DNA from: Thermoplasmata archaeon
GTDB lineage: Archaea > Thermoplasmatota > Thermoplasmata > Thermoplasmatales > Thermoplasmataceae
Direction of reading: 5' to 3'
DNA length: 36,113 nucleotides
NCBI GenBank assembly: GCA_021817455.1
Contig: JAKAUW010000032.1
Coordinates: forward strand, 1 to 36,113
A program made the translations under genes and the position numbers. This document shows positions 14,267-24,225 of the stretch, piece after piece. The notes beneath the pieces are model-generated. The model did not search any database and was not told the DNA's origin. It worked only from the letters and a program-made list of their open reading frames with translations. Position 1 is the first letter of the stretch. Each line of letters opens with the position of its first letter.

Positions 14267-15205
14267 ATGGATCCCCCTTTTGCAAATTTTTCTTGGAGAT
14301 TCCTCGACCTTAACCTCCTTGAAGACTTGGTCTTTGTATTGAGAAGGAACCACCTGGGGAACTTGGAAGACACCAAGGAGTTTTATACCCTCAACTACAA
14401 GAGTAATAAGTTCGCTACTGAGTCGGTTGGTGAGTTGAAAACTCAGTTGGCAGCTTCTTCGCGAAAGAATTCAGCTTCTATAAGAGCTAAAAACTTGAAA
14501 TTTAAGATTGAGACCAAATCATGGGGTGTTTCTTTTGATGGGGCCGTAAATAGAAGGAAGGTAAATTTCTATGACCGGGAGAACGGATCACGTTCAAAGT
14601 CGCAAAGGCAGAAGTTCATAGACTTCTGGAAAAAAGAGATAGAACAGAGATATCGAAATAGAAAAACCTGGAGAGTAGTTGGTGCTTCTGTCATAGCAGA
14701 GTATTACGACCTGCTGTTGGTGTTTGCCGGCATCTTCGGGGAGCTAATTACTCAATATACATGGGTGTACCAATATAGCGGGAATTTTGTCTTGTATTTC
14801 CCAACTGAGTTCTTGCTTATGCAGATCGGTTATTCGGTCTTGCCTGCCGTGGCCCTAGTAATGCCTCTCATCAGGATAGACTTCGAATTTGAGAAGTCGG
14901 AATCTATTGAAAAGATATACCGCAGTGGTTTTTCCATCCGTTCGTTACTTCTATCCAATTTCTCCGCTATGTTGAGAATAGTGCTTATCCCTTTATCAGT
15001 GCTGGTTTATTACAACTCAATATTCCTCAACATATTCCCCACGCTCCCTCACAAATTTTTGAGTGTTTTTGCCGACGTATCCCCATTGGAGATTGTCATC
15101 ACATTGCTGATCATACTGTTGGCTAAGCTAATTGCCTCATTCTTTAGGGTACAAGGATTGGAAAAGAGCAGGATAAGGAGGCCAAGAAGAAAACTGAGAA
15201 ATTGA
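14267..15205 (+). CDS. Hypothetical multi-pass membrane protein
   Basis: A 312-residue protein from ATG 14267 (TATA-like TCTTTATGA ~35 nt upstream). Residues 1-145 are soluble and basic. There are about four transmembrane helices: 148-163, 178-204, 230-250 and 270-287, with a very basic C-terminal tail (KSRIRRPRRKLRN). No family recognised. Downstream of the peptide gene, it might be an immunity, sensor or transport factor, but it has its own promoter and could be unrelated. Confidence 0.75.
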   Translation: MDPPFANFSWRFLDLNLLEDLVFVLRRNHLGNLEDTKEFYTLNYKSNKFATESVGELKTQLAASSRKNSASIRAKNLKFKIETKSWGVSFDGAVNRRKVNFYDRENGSRSKSQRQKFIDFWKKEIEQRYRNRKTWRVVGASVIAEYYDLLLVFAGIFGELITQYTWVYQYSGNFVLYFPTEFLLMQIGYSVLPAVALVMPLIRIDFEFEKSESIEKIYRSGFSIRSLLLSNFSAMLRIVLIPLSVLVYYNSIFLNIFPTLPHKFLSVFADVSPLEIVITLLIILLAKLIASFFRVQGLEKSRIRRPRRKLRN

Positions 15206-15344
15206 TCAAGATTTGAATGAATGAATTTTATTCTGGCTTTACAATACATAGACAATTGTTAAATGATGATCCCAAAACACCCAATCCATTTATAAGCAAA
15301 ATGAGGGCAGAATTTATTACAACCTATTCATATTAAACAGTAGG

Positions 15345-16025
15345 ATGAAAAGTAAAATTGGAAAAATTGAAGGCGAGATCGTTCCCATTTCAGAAATGAA
15401 GTTACGACCTTCAAGGAAGTCCAGGAGAGTACCTCAACTTCCCGATCATACCCGTACTAAATCTGAGAAGTCTAAAACAGAGAACTACCTTACGCCAAAT
15501 GAATTCACAGTTCTACAGACGTACTTAATGAACAATGGAACCCAGAGGGACAGGAATATTCTCATGTGCCAACTTATTTTTGAAACTGGCCTTAGGGTAT
15601 CCGATATGTTGAGCATCAGGCCAAAGGACATCAATTTCATAAGGAGGTACATCACGGCATATGTCCATAAATCAGACTTATGGAGCAACAAACCGATTTC
15701 AATGGAACTCGGTTATGCACTTTCAATCTACATTAACCAGAACAAAATACAGCCAGAAGAGCAGATCATAAACCTCACACGGACGCAGGTATGGAACATT
15801 ATCACTGAGGCGGGAAAGGCAGCACTTCACAGGAGGGTAACCCCACACACTTTGAGGCATACTGTAGCCATGGCAATCCGAAACAATGGTGGAACCTACG
15901 ACGATGTAAAGGATACTCTAGACCATGCTAGTGTTCACACTTCTGAAGACTTCTATGCAGAGGCAGACATTGAGAAGAAAAGACAGATTCTCATTCAAGC
16001 AGGTATTCTTCGCAGGAGCGATTAG
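15345..16025 (+). CDS. Tyrosine recombinase/integrase
   Basis: A 226-residue protein. The catalytic set of the family is visible: Arg84 in ETGLRVSD, a Lys in the beta hairpin (~109 or 116), HTLRH (His168, Arg171), His194 in LDHASVHTS and Tyr204. The N-terminal DNA-binding part is only ~50 residues, shorter than the usual core-binding domain of XerA/XerC-type enzymes, so this may be a minimal integrase. A/T-rich TATA-like boxes (15287-15295 or 15310-15318) lie upstream. It could integrate or resolve the island of restriction genes next to it. Confidence 0.88.
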   Translation: MKSKIGKIEGEIVPISEMKLRPSRKSRRVPQLPDHTRTKSEKSKTENYLTPNEFTVLQTYLMNNGTQRDRNILMCQLIFETGLRVSDMLSIRPKDINFIRRYITAYVHKSDLWSNKPISMELGYALSIYINQNKIQPEEQIINLTRTQVWNIITEAGKAALHRRVTPHTLRHTVAMAIRNNGGTYDDVKDTLDHASVHTSEDFYAEADIEKKRQILIQAGILRRSD

Positions 16026-16086
16026 GTTGGAGTGAGGTGAATGTCGGATCAAAATGATTCTTCTTCGGCTTTCCCCGCCTGTTAAT

Positions 16087-16369
16087 AATATACGGATTCT
16101 CAGAATAAAAGGAAGAGGATACGCTCACGAAGTAGATTACCTTTGGAATCCAGTCAAAAAAAGTAGGCAAAACTATAGTACTGAGACACATAGGTCCAGT
16201 CAGACCATTGAATCCTGAAAGATACTTTCAGGTTAGACTTAACATCTCACCCACAACAGCCAGAGTAAAAAATAGAAGGATAAAAGATAATCAATCCATT
16301 GATGGCGAGAAAAACCGCATCAGAAGAAAGAATACGGAATTGCCACCACCGAACCCTCCTCAGACCTAA
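16087..16369 (+). pseudogene. Decayed transposase-like N-terminal fragment
   Basis: Two overlapping frames join into one protein across an A-run at about 16155-16162: first RILRIKGRGYAHEVDYLWNP, then GKTIVLRHIGPVRPLNPERY. The pattern 'I-K-G-R-x-Y ... K-x-I-x-x-I-G-P' is common at the N-terminus of archaeal DDE transposases and related proteins, but no catalytic part follows. A frameshift and missing remainder make it non-functional. A 14-codon frame with an SD (16041-16085, MSDQNDSSSAFPAC) lies just upstream. Confidence 0.45.
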
Positions 16370-16602
16370 TTTCTGAAGTTCTCAAGATAGTAAGAGGCTC
16401 AGGCAAAGGACTCAGGTGAAAGGGAGTGTACGATCTATTTTTGCAAAAAGGTCCAAGACAGCCAGATGATTCTCAAACTCTGAAGAACCATGTTGGATTT
16501 GCTCTGACTATTCTTGAAAGAGAAGGAAAAATATCAAGAGCAGGAAAGGGTGGAATCAGGGATCCTTATTTCTACTTCTCAAAAAAGTCAGCAGAGCTTT
16601 AG
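16302..16602 (+). pseudogene. Broken winged-helix-like gene
   Basis: Starts ATG 16302 (MARKTASEERIR). After a frameshift near 16336 it continues as YGIATTEPSSDLISEVLKIV, hits an in-frame TGA (16417-16419) and goes on as VYDLFLQKGPRQPDDSQTLK, then ILEREGKISRAGKGGIRDPY, to a stop at 16602. The last part looks like a helix plus wing. Two lesions in a clearly coding stretch mark it as a pseudogene, perhaps a regulator lost when the island inserted. With the fragment above it fills the 16026-16643 gap. Confidence 0.5.
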
Positions 16603-16643
16603 GCAACTCTTAAATTCAAACTCCTTTTAAAGCATTAGATAGA

Positions 16644-18593
16644 ATGCAAAGCAGCAGTATAGTCAACAACATCTGGAATATTGCAGAATTATTAAGGGGC
16701 GATTACAAGCAATCAGAATATGGCAGAATCGTCCTGCCATTCACTCTTCTCAGGCGTCTGGACTGCATGCTTGAACCCACCAAGGAGAAGGTCCTCGAAG
16801 AATATACAAGGAGGAGGGATAGCGGTGTGCCTTTGGATGCAGTTTTACTTGCAGCTGCAGACCTCAAATTCTATAACACATCACCGTGGAATTTCGCAAA
16901 GCTGAAGGGGGACCCGAACAACATCAGGCAGAACCTGCTGAATTATGTTGATGGCTTCACAGAGCAGATCCGAGACATTTTTGAAAGATTCAACTTCCAG
17001 CACCAGGTTGAGGACCTTGACAGGAAGAACCTCCTTTTCCTTGTGGTTTCAAGATTCGCAGAAATTGACATGGACCCGAAGGAACTTGACAGCATGGACA
17101 TGTCTCTCTATTATGAGGAACTCATAAGGAGATTCTCTGAAATTTCAAACGAGACTGCAGGAGAGCATTTCACACCTAGAGAAGTCATCAGGCTGATGGT
17201 GAATCTTCTCTTTACAAATGATGACGATGCATTGAGGAAACCTGGGGTCCTCAGAACAGTCTATGATCCAGCAGCCGGAACCGGCGGAATGCTATCCATC
17301 GCGGATGAAACCATCAAAGACCTCAATCCTGAAGCAAGACTTGTATTGTATGGACAGGAACTTAACGCAGAATCCTATGCCATATGCAAATCCGAGCTCC
17401 TCATAAAGGAGCAGGACCCAAGGAACATCATATTCGGGAATACCCTTTCAGAAGATGGCCATCATGGCAGGACTTTCGACTACATGCTGTCCAATCCGCC
17501 GTTCGGGGTGGAATGGAAGAAGATTGAAGATGCCGTAAAGAAGGAATACGAGCAGAAAGGCTTCAATGGGAGGTTTGGACCGGGGCTGCCGAGGATTTCG
17601 GATGGCAGTCTTCTGTTCCTTTTGCATCTGCTATCAAAGATGAATCCAGTTGACAACGGCGGAAGCAGGATCGGTATAGTTTTCAACGGATCGCCACTGT
17701 TCACGGGTGCAGCCGGGTCCGGTGAATCAGAGATACGCAAATGGATCATTGAGAATGACTGGCTTGAAGCAATAATCGGTCTGCCTACAGACATGTTTTA
17801 CAACACAGGCATCGCAACATACATCTGGATCCTCTCAAACAGGAAGGAGGAGCAGAGGAAGGGCAAGATTCAGCTCATTGATGCAACTCAGATGTACAGG
17901 AAGATGAGGAAATCCTTAGGCTCAAAGAGGAACGAGCTCTCAGATGAAGATATCGAAAACATCGTGAAGCTGTACGGCACCTTTGATGTTGGCGAAAAGA
18001 GCAAAATCTTTGACAATGATGATTTCGGTTATTCGACCATAACGATTGAAAGACCTCTCAGGTTGAACTTTCAGGCTTCACCTGAAAGAATAGCTCGTCT
18101 CAGGGAACAACCTGAGTTCAGGAAGAATGAAAAAGACCTTGAGAATGTAGAAAAGACCTTATCTTCATTGGATCAAAATAAGATATACAGGAACAGAGAA
18201 GAATTTACCAAGGACCTTGAGGACCTGTTTTTTAAGAAGGGAATACCCCTTGCAAACAATATGGTGAAAACTATCCTGCAAGCCTTATCTGAAAGAGATG
18301 AAACTGCCGATATTTGCCTTGATAGGAAAGGTATGCCAGAACCTGATCCAGAACTGAGAGACAGGGAAAACGTTCCCCTGAAAGAAGATATTCAGGCATA
18401 CTTTGAAAGGGAAGTGAAACCATACGTACAAGATGCCTGGATTGATTTCTCAAAAACTAAAGTAGGATATGAGATCCCATTTACAAGACATTTCTACAAG
18501 TATGTGCCTCCTAGACCCCTTGAAGAGATTGATGCAGATCTGAAGAAGCTGGGGAAGGAAATAATCGACCTCTTGGGAGAGATCACGGAATGA
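16644..18593 (+). CDS. hsdM: Type I restriction-modification system, methyltransferase subunit
   Basis: A 649-residue protein. The N-terminal HsdM helical domain has NIWNIAELLRGDYKQSEYGR. The N6-adenine methylase core follows: FTPREVIRLMV (~178), the S-adenosylmethionine loop YDPAAGTGGML (~207-217) and catalytic NPPFG (~283-287). An extended C-terminal region (~470-640) is longer than in short HsdM proteins. It methylates adenine within the site set by HsdS and is needed for restriction. A TATA-like CTTTTAAAG (16623-16631) is ~15-20 nt upstream. Its stop overlaps the hsdS start (ATGA). Confidence 0.97.
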   Translation: MQSSSIVNNIWNIAELLRGDYKQSEYGRIVLPFTLLRRLDCMLEPTKEKVLEEYTRRRDSGVPLDAVLLAAADLKFYNTSPWNFAKLKGDPNNIRQNLLNYVDGFTEQIRDIFERFNFQHQVEDLDRKNLLFLVVSRFAEIDMDPKELDSMDMSLYYEELIRRFSEISNETAGEHFTPREVIRLMVNLLFTNDDDALRKPGVLRTVYDPAAGTGGMLSIADETIKDLNPEARLVLYGQELNAESYAICKSELLIKEQDPRNIIFGNTLSEDGHHGRTFDYMLSNPPFGVEWKKIEDAVKKEYEQKGFNGRFGPGLPRISDGSLLFLLHLLSKMNPVDNGGSRIGIVFNGSPLFTGAAGSGESEIRKWIIENDWLEAIIGLPTDMFYNTGIATYIWILSNRKEEQRKGKIQLIDATQMYRKMRKSLGSKRNELSDEDIENIVKLYGTFDVGEKSKIFDNDDFGYSTITIERPLRLNFQASPERIARLREQPEFRKNEKDLENVEKTLSSLDQNKIYRNREEFTKDLEDLFFKKGIPLANNMVKTILQALSERDETADICLDRKGMPEPDPELRDRENVPLKEDIQAYFEREVKPYVQDAWIDFSKTKVGYEIPFTRHFYKYVPPRPLEEIDADLKKLGKEIIDLLGEITE

Positions 18594-19942
18594 AGTATCC
18601 AAAGTATCCTAAGTACAAGGATAGCGGTATGGAGTGGATTGGGGAGATACCTGAGCATTGGTGTTTAGCAACAGTTAGCCGCGGTTATCAAGTAACATTA
18701 GGTAAGATGCTGCAAAATGAAGCAGAAAATAAAACCGACGATTTATTTCCTTATCTAAGGGCATCAAATATACAGTCATACGGAGTGGATTTTGAAGATG
18801 TCAAGGAAATGTATTTTTCTCTCAAAGAAAAATATAAGTTGGCTTTGAAAAAGAATGATCTATTGGTGAGTGAGGGCGGTGATGCAGGGAGGAGTGTAAT
18901 TTTAGAACGAGAGATAGATGATTTCTTGGGGTTCCAGAATTCAATAAATCGGGTCAGACCAGTTGGTGGAAACAATGAACGTATTCTACATTATTGGTTA
19001 AACATGCTAAAAAACTCTGGATATATTGACGCAATCTGTAACAAGGCAACATTTACCCACTACACTGCGGAGAAATTGAAAGCTACTCCTGCACTATATC
19101 CTCCAGTAAACGAACAGACTGCTATTTCACATTATCTTATTGATGCTATTAAAAAGATAGCCTCGTTAATCTCTAAGCAGCAACAACTAATAGAAATCCT
19201 CAAGGAAAAACGCCAGGCAATCATAACCCATGCTGTCACGAAAGGCCTTGATCCAAACGTGCCTATGAAGGACAGCGGGATTGAGTGGATTGGGAAGATA
19301 CCACAACATTGGGATGCGATTCCAATAAAATTCGTAATGTCTTGTAATGATGAGACCCTACCAGAAAATACTCATCCCGATACTGAGATGCAGTACGTCG
19401 AAATCTCAGATGTGTCTGAAAACAAAGGTATAACCAACTTTCAGGAAATAAAATTTTCTGATGCCCCTTCAAGGGCAAGAAGAATAGTTAAGGATGGCGA
19501 CATAATTATTTCAACTGTCAGGACCTATTTGCGGGCCATTGCTACGATAAAAGAACCATGGAAGAATACTGTCGTATCTACTGGCTTTGCGGTACTTCGC
19601 CCAAGAAGTATATCTCAAAACTTTGCCAAATACGCATTGTCCGCAAATTACTTCATTGAACGCATTGTGTCCGAATCCACTGGAGTTAGCTATCCTGCAA
19701 TAAACTCTGAAAAACTAATGAACTTCAGGATTGTCTTACCTGATTCTAATTCGCAAAACGACATTTCAGATTATCTTGATAAAATAATGAGCAAATTGGG
19801 TTTACTGATAGCAAAACAAGAGAAAATGATTGAGCTGCTTAATGAACACAAAACTTCTCTTATAACTCAGGCGGTCACAGGCAAAATAGATGTTAGAGGA
19901 TTGATCCAGGAGGTGAAAAAACCTGCCGGACAAACGCCATGA
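18590..19942 (+). CDS. hsdS: Type I restriction-modification system, specificity subunit
   Basis: A 450-residue protein with the two-domain HsdS plan. Two target-recognition domains each start with a near-identical motif, YKDSGMEWIGEIPEHW (~5-20) and MKDSGIEWIGKIPQHW (~225-240). Each is followed, after its recognition domain, by a conserved helix (QQQLIEILKEKRQAIITHAV, ~197-216, and KQEKMIELLNEHKTSLITQA near the end). It dictates the bipartite DNA site of the complex. Both recognition domains appear intact, so the system should be functional. Confidence 0.96.
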   Translation: MKYPKYPKYKDSGMEWIGEIPEHWCLATVSRGYQVTLGKMLQNEAENKTDDLFPYLRASNIQSYGVDFEDVKEMYFSLKEKYKLALKKNDLLVSEGGDAGRSVILEREIDDFLGFQNSINRVRPVGGNNERILHYWLNMLKNSGYIDAICNKATFTHYTAEKLKATPALYPPVNEQTAISHYLIDAIKKIASLISKQQQLIEILKEKRQAIITHAVTKGLDPNVPMKDSGIEWIGKIPQHWDAIPIKFVMSCNDETLPENTHPDTEMQYVEISDVSENKGITNFQEIKFSDAPSRARRIVKDGDIIISTVRTYLRAIATIKEPWKNTVVSTGFAVLRPRSISQNFAKYALSANYFIERIVSESTGVSYPAINSEKLMNFRIVLPDSNSQNDISDYLDKIMSKLGLLIAKQEKMIELLNEHKTSLITQAVTGKIDVRGLIQEVKKPAGQTP

Positions 19943-19943
19943 A

Positions 19944-22900
19944 GTGAATTTTGAGGATTACGTCATTGAATATTTGGGTAACCACGGATGGCTTATTGGC
20001 GAATCATCAAATTATGACAGGGAACTTGCACTGTACCCAGAAGATGTTTTCGGTTGGCTTGAAGATACCCAGCCTGAGAAACTCAATGGGAACCAGGGTC
20101 TGAATGATGTCAATGAACAGAATGCACTCCTAAAACGAATGATCAAGGTAATGGACAGAGAGGGTTCGCTGTCAGTCCTGAGGCATGGCTTCAAGGATAT
20201 TTCCAGGCAGTTCGACATGTGCCAGTTCAGGCCCTCTCAGACAATGAATGAAAAAATCCTTGATATGTACAACAATGTTAGATTGAGAGCAGTCAGGCAG
20301 TTACATTATTCTCTCAACAATAACAATTCCATTGACATCGTACTTTTTGTTAACGGGATTCCCATAGCAACAATGGAACTCAAGTCTGATTTCACCCAGA
20401 GTGTTGAGGATGCAAAGGAAGAGTACAAACAGCAGAGACTCCCAAAAGACCCAAAAACCAGGAAAGAAGAACCGCTGCTAGCATTCAGGAAGAGAGCAAT
20501 TGTACACTTCGCTGTGAGCACAGAGGAAGTATTCATGACAACTGAACTCCAGGGGAAGGACACCGTATTCCTGCCATTCAACACGGGTAATGATGGAGGA
20601 AAGGGAAACCCACCTAACCCGAATGGATATCCGGTCAGCTATCTCTGGGAACGCATTCTTCAGAAAGATACATTTCTGGAAATCATAGGAAAATATGTCC
20701 ACCTTGAAAAGAAGGAACCGGATTCCCGTACGCTTACGGAAAACAGGAAAGAGAAGCTGATATTCCCAAGATTCCACCAGTGGGACTGCGTCACCAAATT
20801 GATTTCCGCAACAAAGGATGAAGGTTCCGGGCACCGGTATCTCATACAGCATTCAGCCGGCTCCGGGAAAACCAATTCAATCTCCTGGCTGACACACCAG
20901 CTGGCAAGCCTCCATGATGAAAACAGGAAGATCTTTGATTCTGTTATCGTAATAACAGATAGGAATGTCCTGGACAGGCAGCTGCAGGAATCCATATACC
21001 AGTTCGAGCACAAGAGCGGTGTTATTTCTAGGATAACGGGAGAAAGGGCCTCAAAGTCATCCCAGCTCTCGGACGCACTTGCATCAGGCAAGCTGATCAT
21101 AATCGTTACAATACAGACATTCCCATTCGTTATGGAGGAGATCAGAAACAAAGCATCCTTGAAGAACAGGAATTTTGCCATAGTCGCCGATGAGGCACAT
21201 TCCTCTCAGACAGGCAGCATTGCAAGGAAGCTCAAACAGATACTGTCATCCGAACAGGTTGACCGGATGGAATCAAGCGGGGAAGTAGAGGAAATTGACG
21301 TTGAAGACGTGCTCGCAGCCCAGGCCAGGGACGGAGTATTCCCGCCAAACGTAAGCTATTACGCTTTCACGGCAACACCAAAGGGAAAGACGCTTGAGCT
21401 ATTCGGCAGGCCACCAGATGGGAGCTCACTGGATTCTGATACGAGGGTGCCATTCCACGTTTACACAATGGAACAGGCCATAGAGGAAGGGTTCATTCTT
21501 GATGTCCTGAAAAACTACACACCATATAAGCTTGCATTCAGGCTTGCCCATAATGGAAGAGATCTGGATGAAAAGCAGATCGATGAGGAAAAAGGCCTGA
21601 AATCTTTGATGCGATGGGTCCGATTGCATCCATACAACATTTCCCAGAAGGTGCAGATCATTGTGGAACACTTCAGGGAAAACGTAATGTGGCACCTTGA
21701 CGACATGGCAAAGGCAATGGTTGTCACAGGATCTAGGAAAGAAGCTGTAAGATACAAAATAGCAATGGAACACTACATCAGGGATAAGAATTACAGGGAC
21801 ATCGGTGTTCTGGTTGCATTCTCCGGCGATGTCAATGACCCCGAATCGGGGCCGGATCAATTCAATGAGCACAACATGAATCCTGGCCTTCATGGCAGGG
21901 ATATAAGAGACGCTTTCGACACTGCAGAATATCAGGTCATTCTTGTTGCAAACAAGTTCCAGACAGGTTTCGATCAACCACTTCTCATGGCAATGTATGT
22001 GGACAAGAAGCTCTACGGCATCACCGCAGTTCAGACACTATCACGTTTAAACCGCACTTATCCGAGGAAAGAAACGACGTTCATTCTGGATTTTGTCAAT
22101 GAACCCTCTGATATCTTAGCGGCATTTCTACCGTATTACAAGAAGGCTGAACTGCTGATGCTGTCGGATCCAAACGTCCTCAACGATCTGCAAGTAAAGC
22201 TCGATTCCTCAATGTTCTACTCAGAAAAGGAAGTCGATGATTTGGTATATGCTTATATCGATCCCAGCTCAAAACAGGCAAACCTTGCTGCAGTAATGGA
22301 TCCAATTGCCATAAGGATAAGGAAGGATAGGACGCAGGCCAGGATCAGTGACAATCGATTGAGACTGAAGGAGATTGAGATGTTCATAGGCGATATGAGG
22401 AAGTTCATCAGGGCGTACGATTTCCTGTCACAGATAGTGGATTATGGCGGCAGCGACCTTGAAAAGAGGAGCATATTCTACAGGTGCCTGATTCCAAAGC
22501 TTATTGGTGACAGGTTGGATGATGAAATAGATCTTTCAAAAGTCATCATGACACACTACAACCTTTCCAAGCAGAAGAATCAGGATTTGAACCTTGGAAA
22601 GGCCGCAGAAAATGGTGATGTACTGAGGCCTGTTGCCTTCACCGGATCTGGCTCTCCTCACGATCCTGAGAAAGTGTACCTTTCTGAGCTTATCAAGGAA
22701 CTCAATGAACTTTTTGAGGGAGAACTCACGGATTCAGATGTGATCAATTATACAAACAGCATAAGGGACAAGGTCCTTGAATCCCCAACCCTCAGGAAGC
22801 AGGCAATGGCAAACACCAAGGACAGGCTGATAATTAGCCCTGACTTTGAGAGAGAATTCACAAAGGCAGTGATTGGCCAGATGGGCATCAATCAGAAGAT

Positions 22901-23012
22901 GTCTGAGCAGATACTGAATGACAGGGAAAAGAGGTTAAGATTCAGCTCATTAGTTATTGATTTGATTTACAAGATGCTGAGAGAAGACCCACCTGGATGG
23001 AAGAAACCATAA
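19944..23012 (+). CDS. hsdR: Type I restriction-modification system, restriction/translocase subunit
   Basis: A 1022-residue protein, normal for HsdR. The N-terminal nuclease has VLFVNGIPIATMELKSD (PD-(D/E)xK class, ~132-149). The SF2 motor has Walker A HSAGSGKTNS (~301-310), DEAH in VADEAHSSQ (~414), FTATPKG, and motif VI-like QTLSRLNRT. It starts at GTG 19944, one base after the hsdS stop. It cleaves DNA far from unmethylated sites after ATP-driven translocation. The complete hsdM-hsdS-hsdR set suggests an active system. Confidence 0.97.
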   Translation: MNFEDYVIEYLGNHGWLIGESSNYDRELALYPEDVFGWLEDTQPEKLNGNQGLNDVNEQNALLKRMIKVMDREGSLSVLRHGFKDISRQFDMCQFRPSQTMNEKILDMYNNVRLRAVRQLHYSLNNNNSIDIVLFVNGIPIATMELKSDFTQSVEDAKEEYKQQRLPKDPKTRKEEPLLAFRKRAIVHFAVSTEEVFMTTELQGKDTVFLPFNTGNDGGKGNPPNPNGYPVSYLWERILQKDTFLEIIGKYVHLEKKEPDSRTLTENRKEKLIFPRFHQWDCVTKLISATKDEGSGHRYLIQHSAGSGKTNSISWLTHQLASLHDENRKIFDSVIVITDRNVLDRQLQESIYQFEHKSGVISRITGERASKSSQLSDALASGKLIIIVTIQTFPFVMEEIRNKASLKNRNFAIVADEAHSSQTGSIARKLKQILSSEQVDRMESSGEVEEIDVEDVLAAQARDGVFPPNVSYYAFTATPKGKTLELFGRPPDGSSLDSDTRVPFHVYTMEQAIEEGFILDVLKNYTPYKLAFRLAHNGRDLDEKQIDEEKGLKSLMRWVRLHPYNISQKVQIIVEHFRENVMWHLDDMAKAMVVTGSRKEAVRYKIAMEHYIRDKNYRDIGVLVAFSGDVNDPESGPDQFNEHNMNPGLHGRDIRDAFDTAEYQVILVANKFQTGFDQPLLMAMYVDKKLYGITAVQTLSRLNRTYPRKETTFILDFVNEPSDILAAFLPYYKKAELLMLSDPNVLNDLQVKLDSSMFYSEKEVDDLVYAYIDPSSKQANLAAVMDPIAIRIRKDRTQARISDNRLRLKEIEMFIGDMRKFIRAYDFLSQIVDYGGSDLEKRSIFYRCLIPKLIGDRLDDEIDLSKVIMTHYNLSKQKNQDLNLGKAAENGDVLRPVAFTGSGSPHDPEKVYLSELIKELNELFEGELTDSDVINYTNSIRDKVLESPTLRKQAMANTKDRLIISPDFEREFTKAVIGQMGINQKMSEQILNDREKRLRFSSLVIDLIYKMLREDPPGWKKP

Positions 23013-23113
23013 TACGTGTGGAAAAATTAGAGATTGTTTGTGTTCATATGTAATTTCATGCTATTTGGGAGATGGCAAAATTAATATTGCTCCTATTATT
23101 ATGAGAATTACCA

Positions 23114-23163
23114 CTAGGAGAGTGAGTTATCACTCGCAAGAATAACTAAGTTGTTCTTCCTAG
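23114..23163. terminator. Nested hairpin between convergent hsdR and DUF3800 gene
   Basis: GAGTGA-gtta-TCACTC (23120-23135) sits inside an outer pair CTAGGA (23114-23119) / TCCTAG (23158-23163). Between two converging genes this is most likely a bidirectional transcription end; it could also be a junction left by island insertion. Confidence 0.4.
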
Positions 23164-23184
23164 CGGTTTTATCTGGTTTTTGTT

Positions 23185-23877
23185 TTACTCTATGACTTTC
23201 AGCCCATGCATTTTACCGTTATTGTGGTCAAATTTATTCTTTATTTTGTCAAAGACAGCAGTATCTGAGTTTTCAAAGTGCCTTTTAAGTGCGTATGAGG
23301 TGAAGTCAGCAATCTGGATGCCAATGGCTGTTTCGGATGGAGTGAAAAATATAGTGTCTATAATCCTATTCAACTTAACGAATCTGGTCCCTTGCTCCCG
23401 GAAGTACTCATAGGTGTTTCTGATGCCTGAATCAAAACCATCTGTGCTAGCATCTGATACAATCATACCAAGGGTCTTATGCCTTTGAAGATACAGGTGG
23501 AAACGATTCACAATTTCTTCCAGCGTGGTATTTACAATAGTATTTGGCGGGCCGTAACCACGTTTGACATAGATTTCCTTGTTAATCACTACCCCGAACA
23601 AGGTAGTGTGCGACTGTTTTATAAAATCGGTCAGTTCTGAAGCCAGACTTTCGTGATCGATCTTGTCAAATGGAGGCCTTCCAGTCATCAAATCCTTAGT
23701 GTGAATTTCTGGAATATTACCTGTCTTAAAATATGTACTTACAATTGATTTAAAGTCCTCTGTGATAAATTTCCAGTCCTTGAAACTCATTGAAACTCCG
23801 GAGAGAACGTAATATCTGGTATTCTTGCCCTTAAATGGACCAGGATCTCCGGATGCATCAATGTAAAGGAGCTGCAT
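23185..23877 (-). CDS. DUF3800 protein
   Basis: A 230-residue protein with the DUF3800 layout: an N-terminal strand YIDASGDPG, a central acidic strand MIVSDAST, and near the end GIQIADFTSYALKRH. DUF3800 has an RNase H-like fold by prediction and often lies in defence or mobile regions. The usual DESG is DASG here, so one acidic residue is missing, which may affect metal binding. Transcribed toward hsdR; next to it are a restriction system and an uncharacterised membrane-anchored protein. Confidence 0.85.
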   Translation of the reverse strand: MQLLYIDASGDPGPFKGKNTRYYVLSGVSMSFKDWKFITEDFKSIVSTYFKTGNIPEIHTKDLMTGRPPFDKIDHESLASELTDFIKQSHTTLFGVVINKEIYVKRGYGPPNTIVNTTLEEIVNRFHLYLQRHKTLGMIVSDASTDGFDSGIRNTYEYFREQGTRFVKLNRIIDTIFFTPSETAIGIQIADFTSYALKRHFENSDTAVFDKIKNKFDHNNGKMHGLKVIE

Positions 23878-24010
23878 AAGCAGTGATTTAGTATTCCTAA
23901 ATAACTTTGCCTCAAAGGTTTGTTGGCGGTGATCCTTGGGGTTTATGATCTGTCATTTCATAAGAATTGACAGGTTTTGAGGTCCTTTTCTCTTGGGTAA
24001 CTGATATAGA
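23878..24010. other. Intergenic with 10-bp hairpin upstream of DUF3800 gene
   Basis: CTGTCATTTC (23950-23959) and GAATTGACAG (23964-23973) form a 10-bp stem with one mismatch and a four-base loop. It is ~75 nt upstream of the DUF3800 start and could be an operator or an old insertion junction. No gene is visible. Confidence 0.3.
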
Positions 24011-24180
24011 TGTAAACGCCGGTTAAAAATTGTGCATTTTCGCCGGAATAAAAGTGATCCAGATCGTCGGTTTAATTTTGATCCACCTGCTCCAGCAGTA
24101 GAAAGTCAGAGTTTTAGGGCTTGGTGGACTGGCGCATGATCAGGAACATGAAAGAATCAGGAAAGAGTAACAGGAGAGTT
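24011..24180 (+). mobile_element. Remnant of an IS21-type element (left end plus start of istA)
   Basis: 24011 starts TGTAAACGCCGG and shows repeated internal motifs (GCCGG twice at 24018-24046; TGATCCA twice at about 24054 and 24092), the style of multiple-repeat ends of IS21 elements. At 24121 a TTG-started frame reads MVDWRMIRNMKESGKSNR, like the first helix of IstA transposases (typically 'W..IR.L...G.S.R.IAR'). It then loses the pattern. No IstB and no right end are visible, so the element is decayed. The remaining bases to 24369 hold only A/T-rich promoter-like sequence. Confidence 0.45.
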
Positions 24181-24225
24181 CCCCAAAGATTTCAGTTTAT
24201 TCAGTGTCGCTTTCTTATTTGTTCC

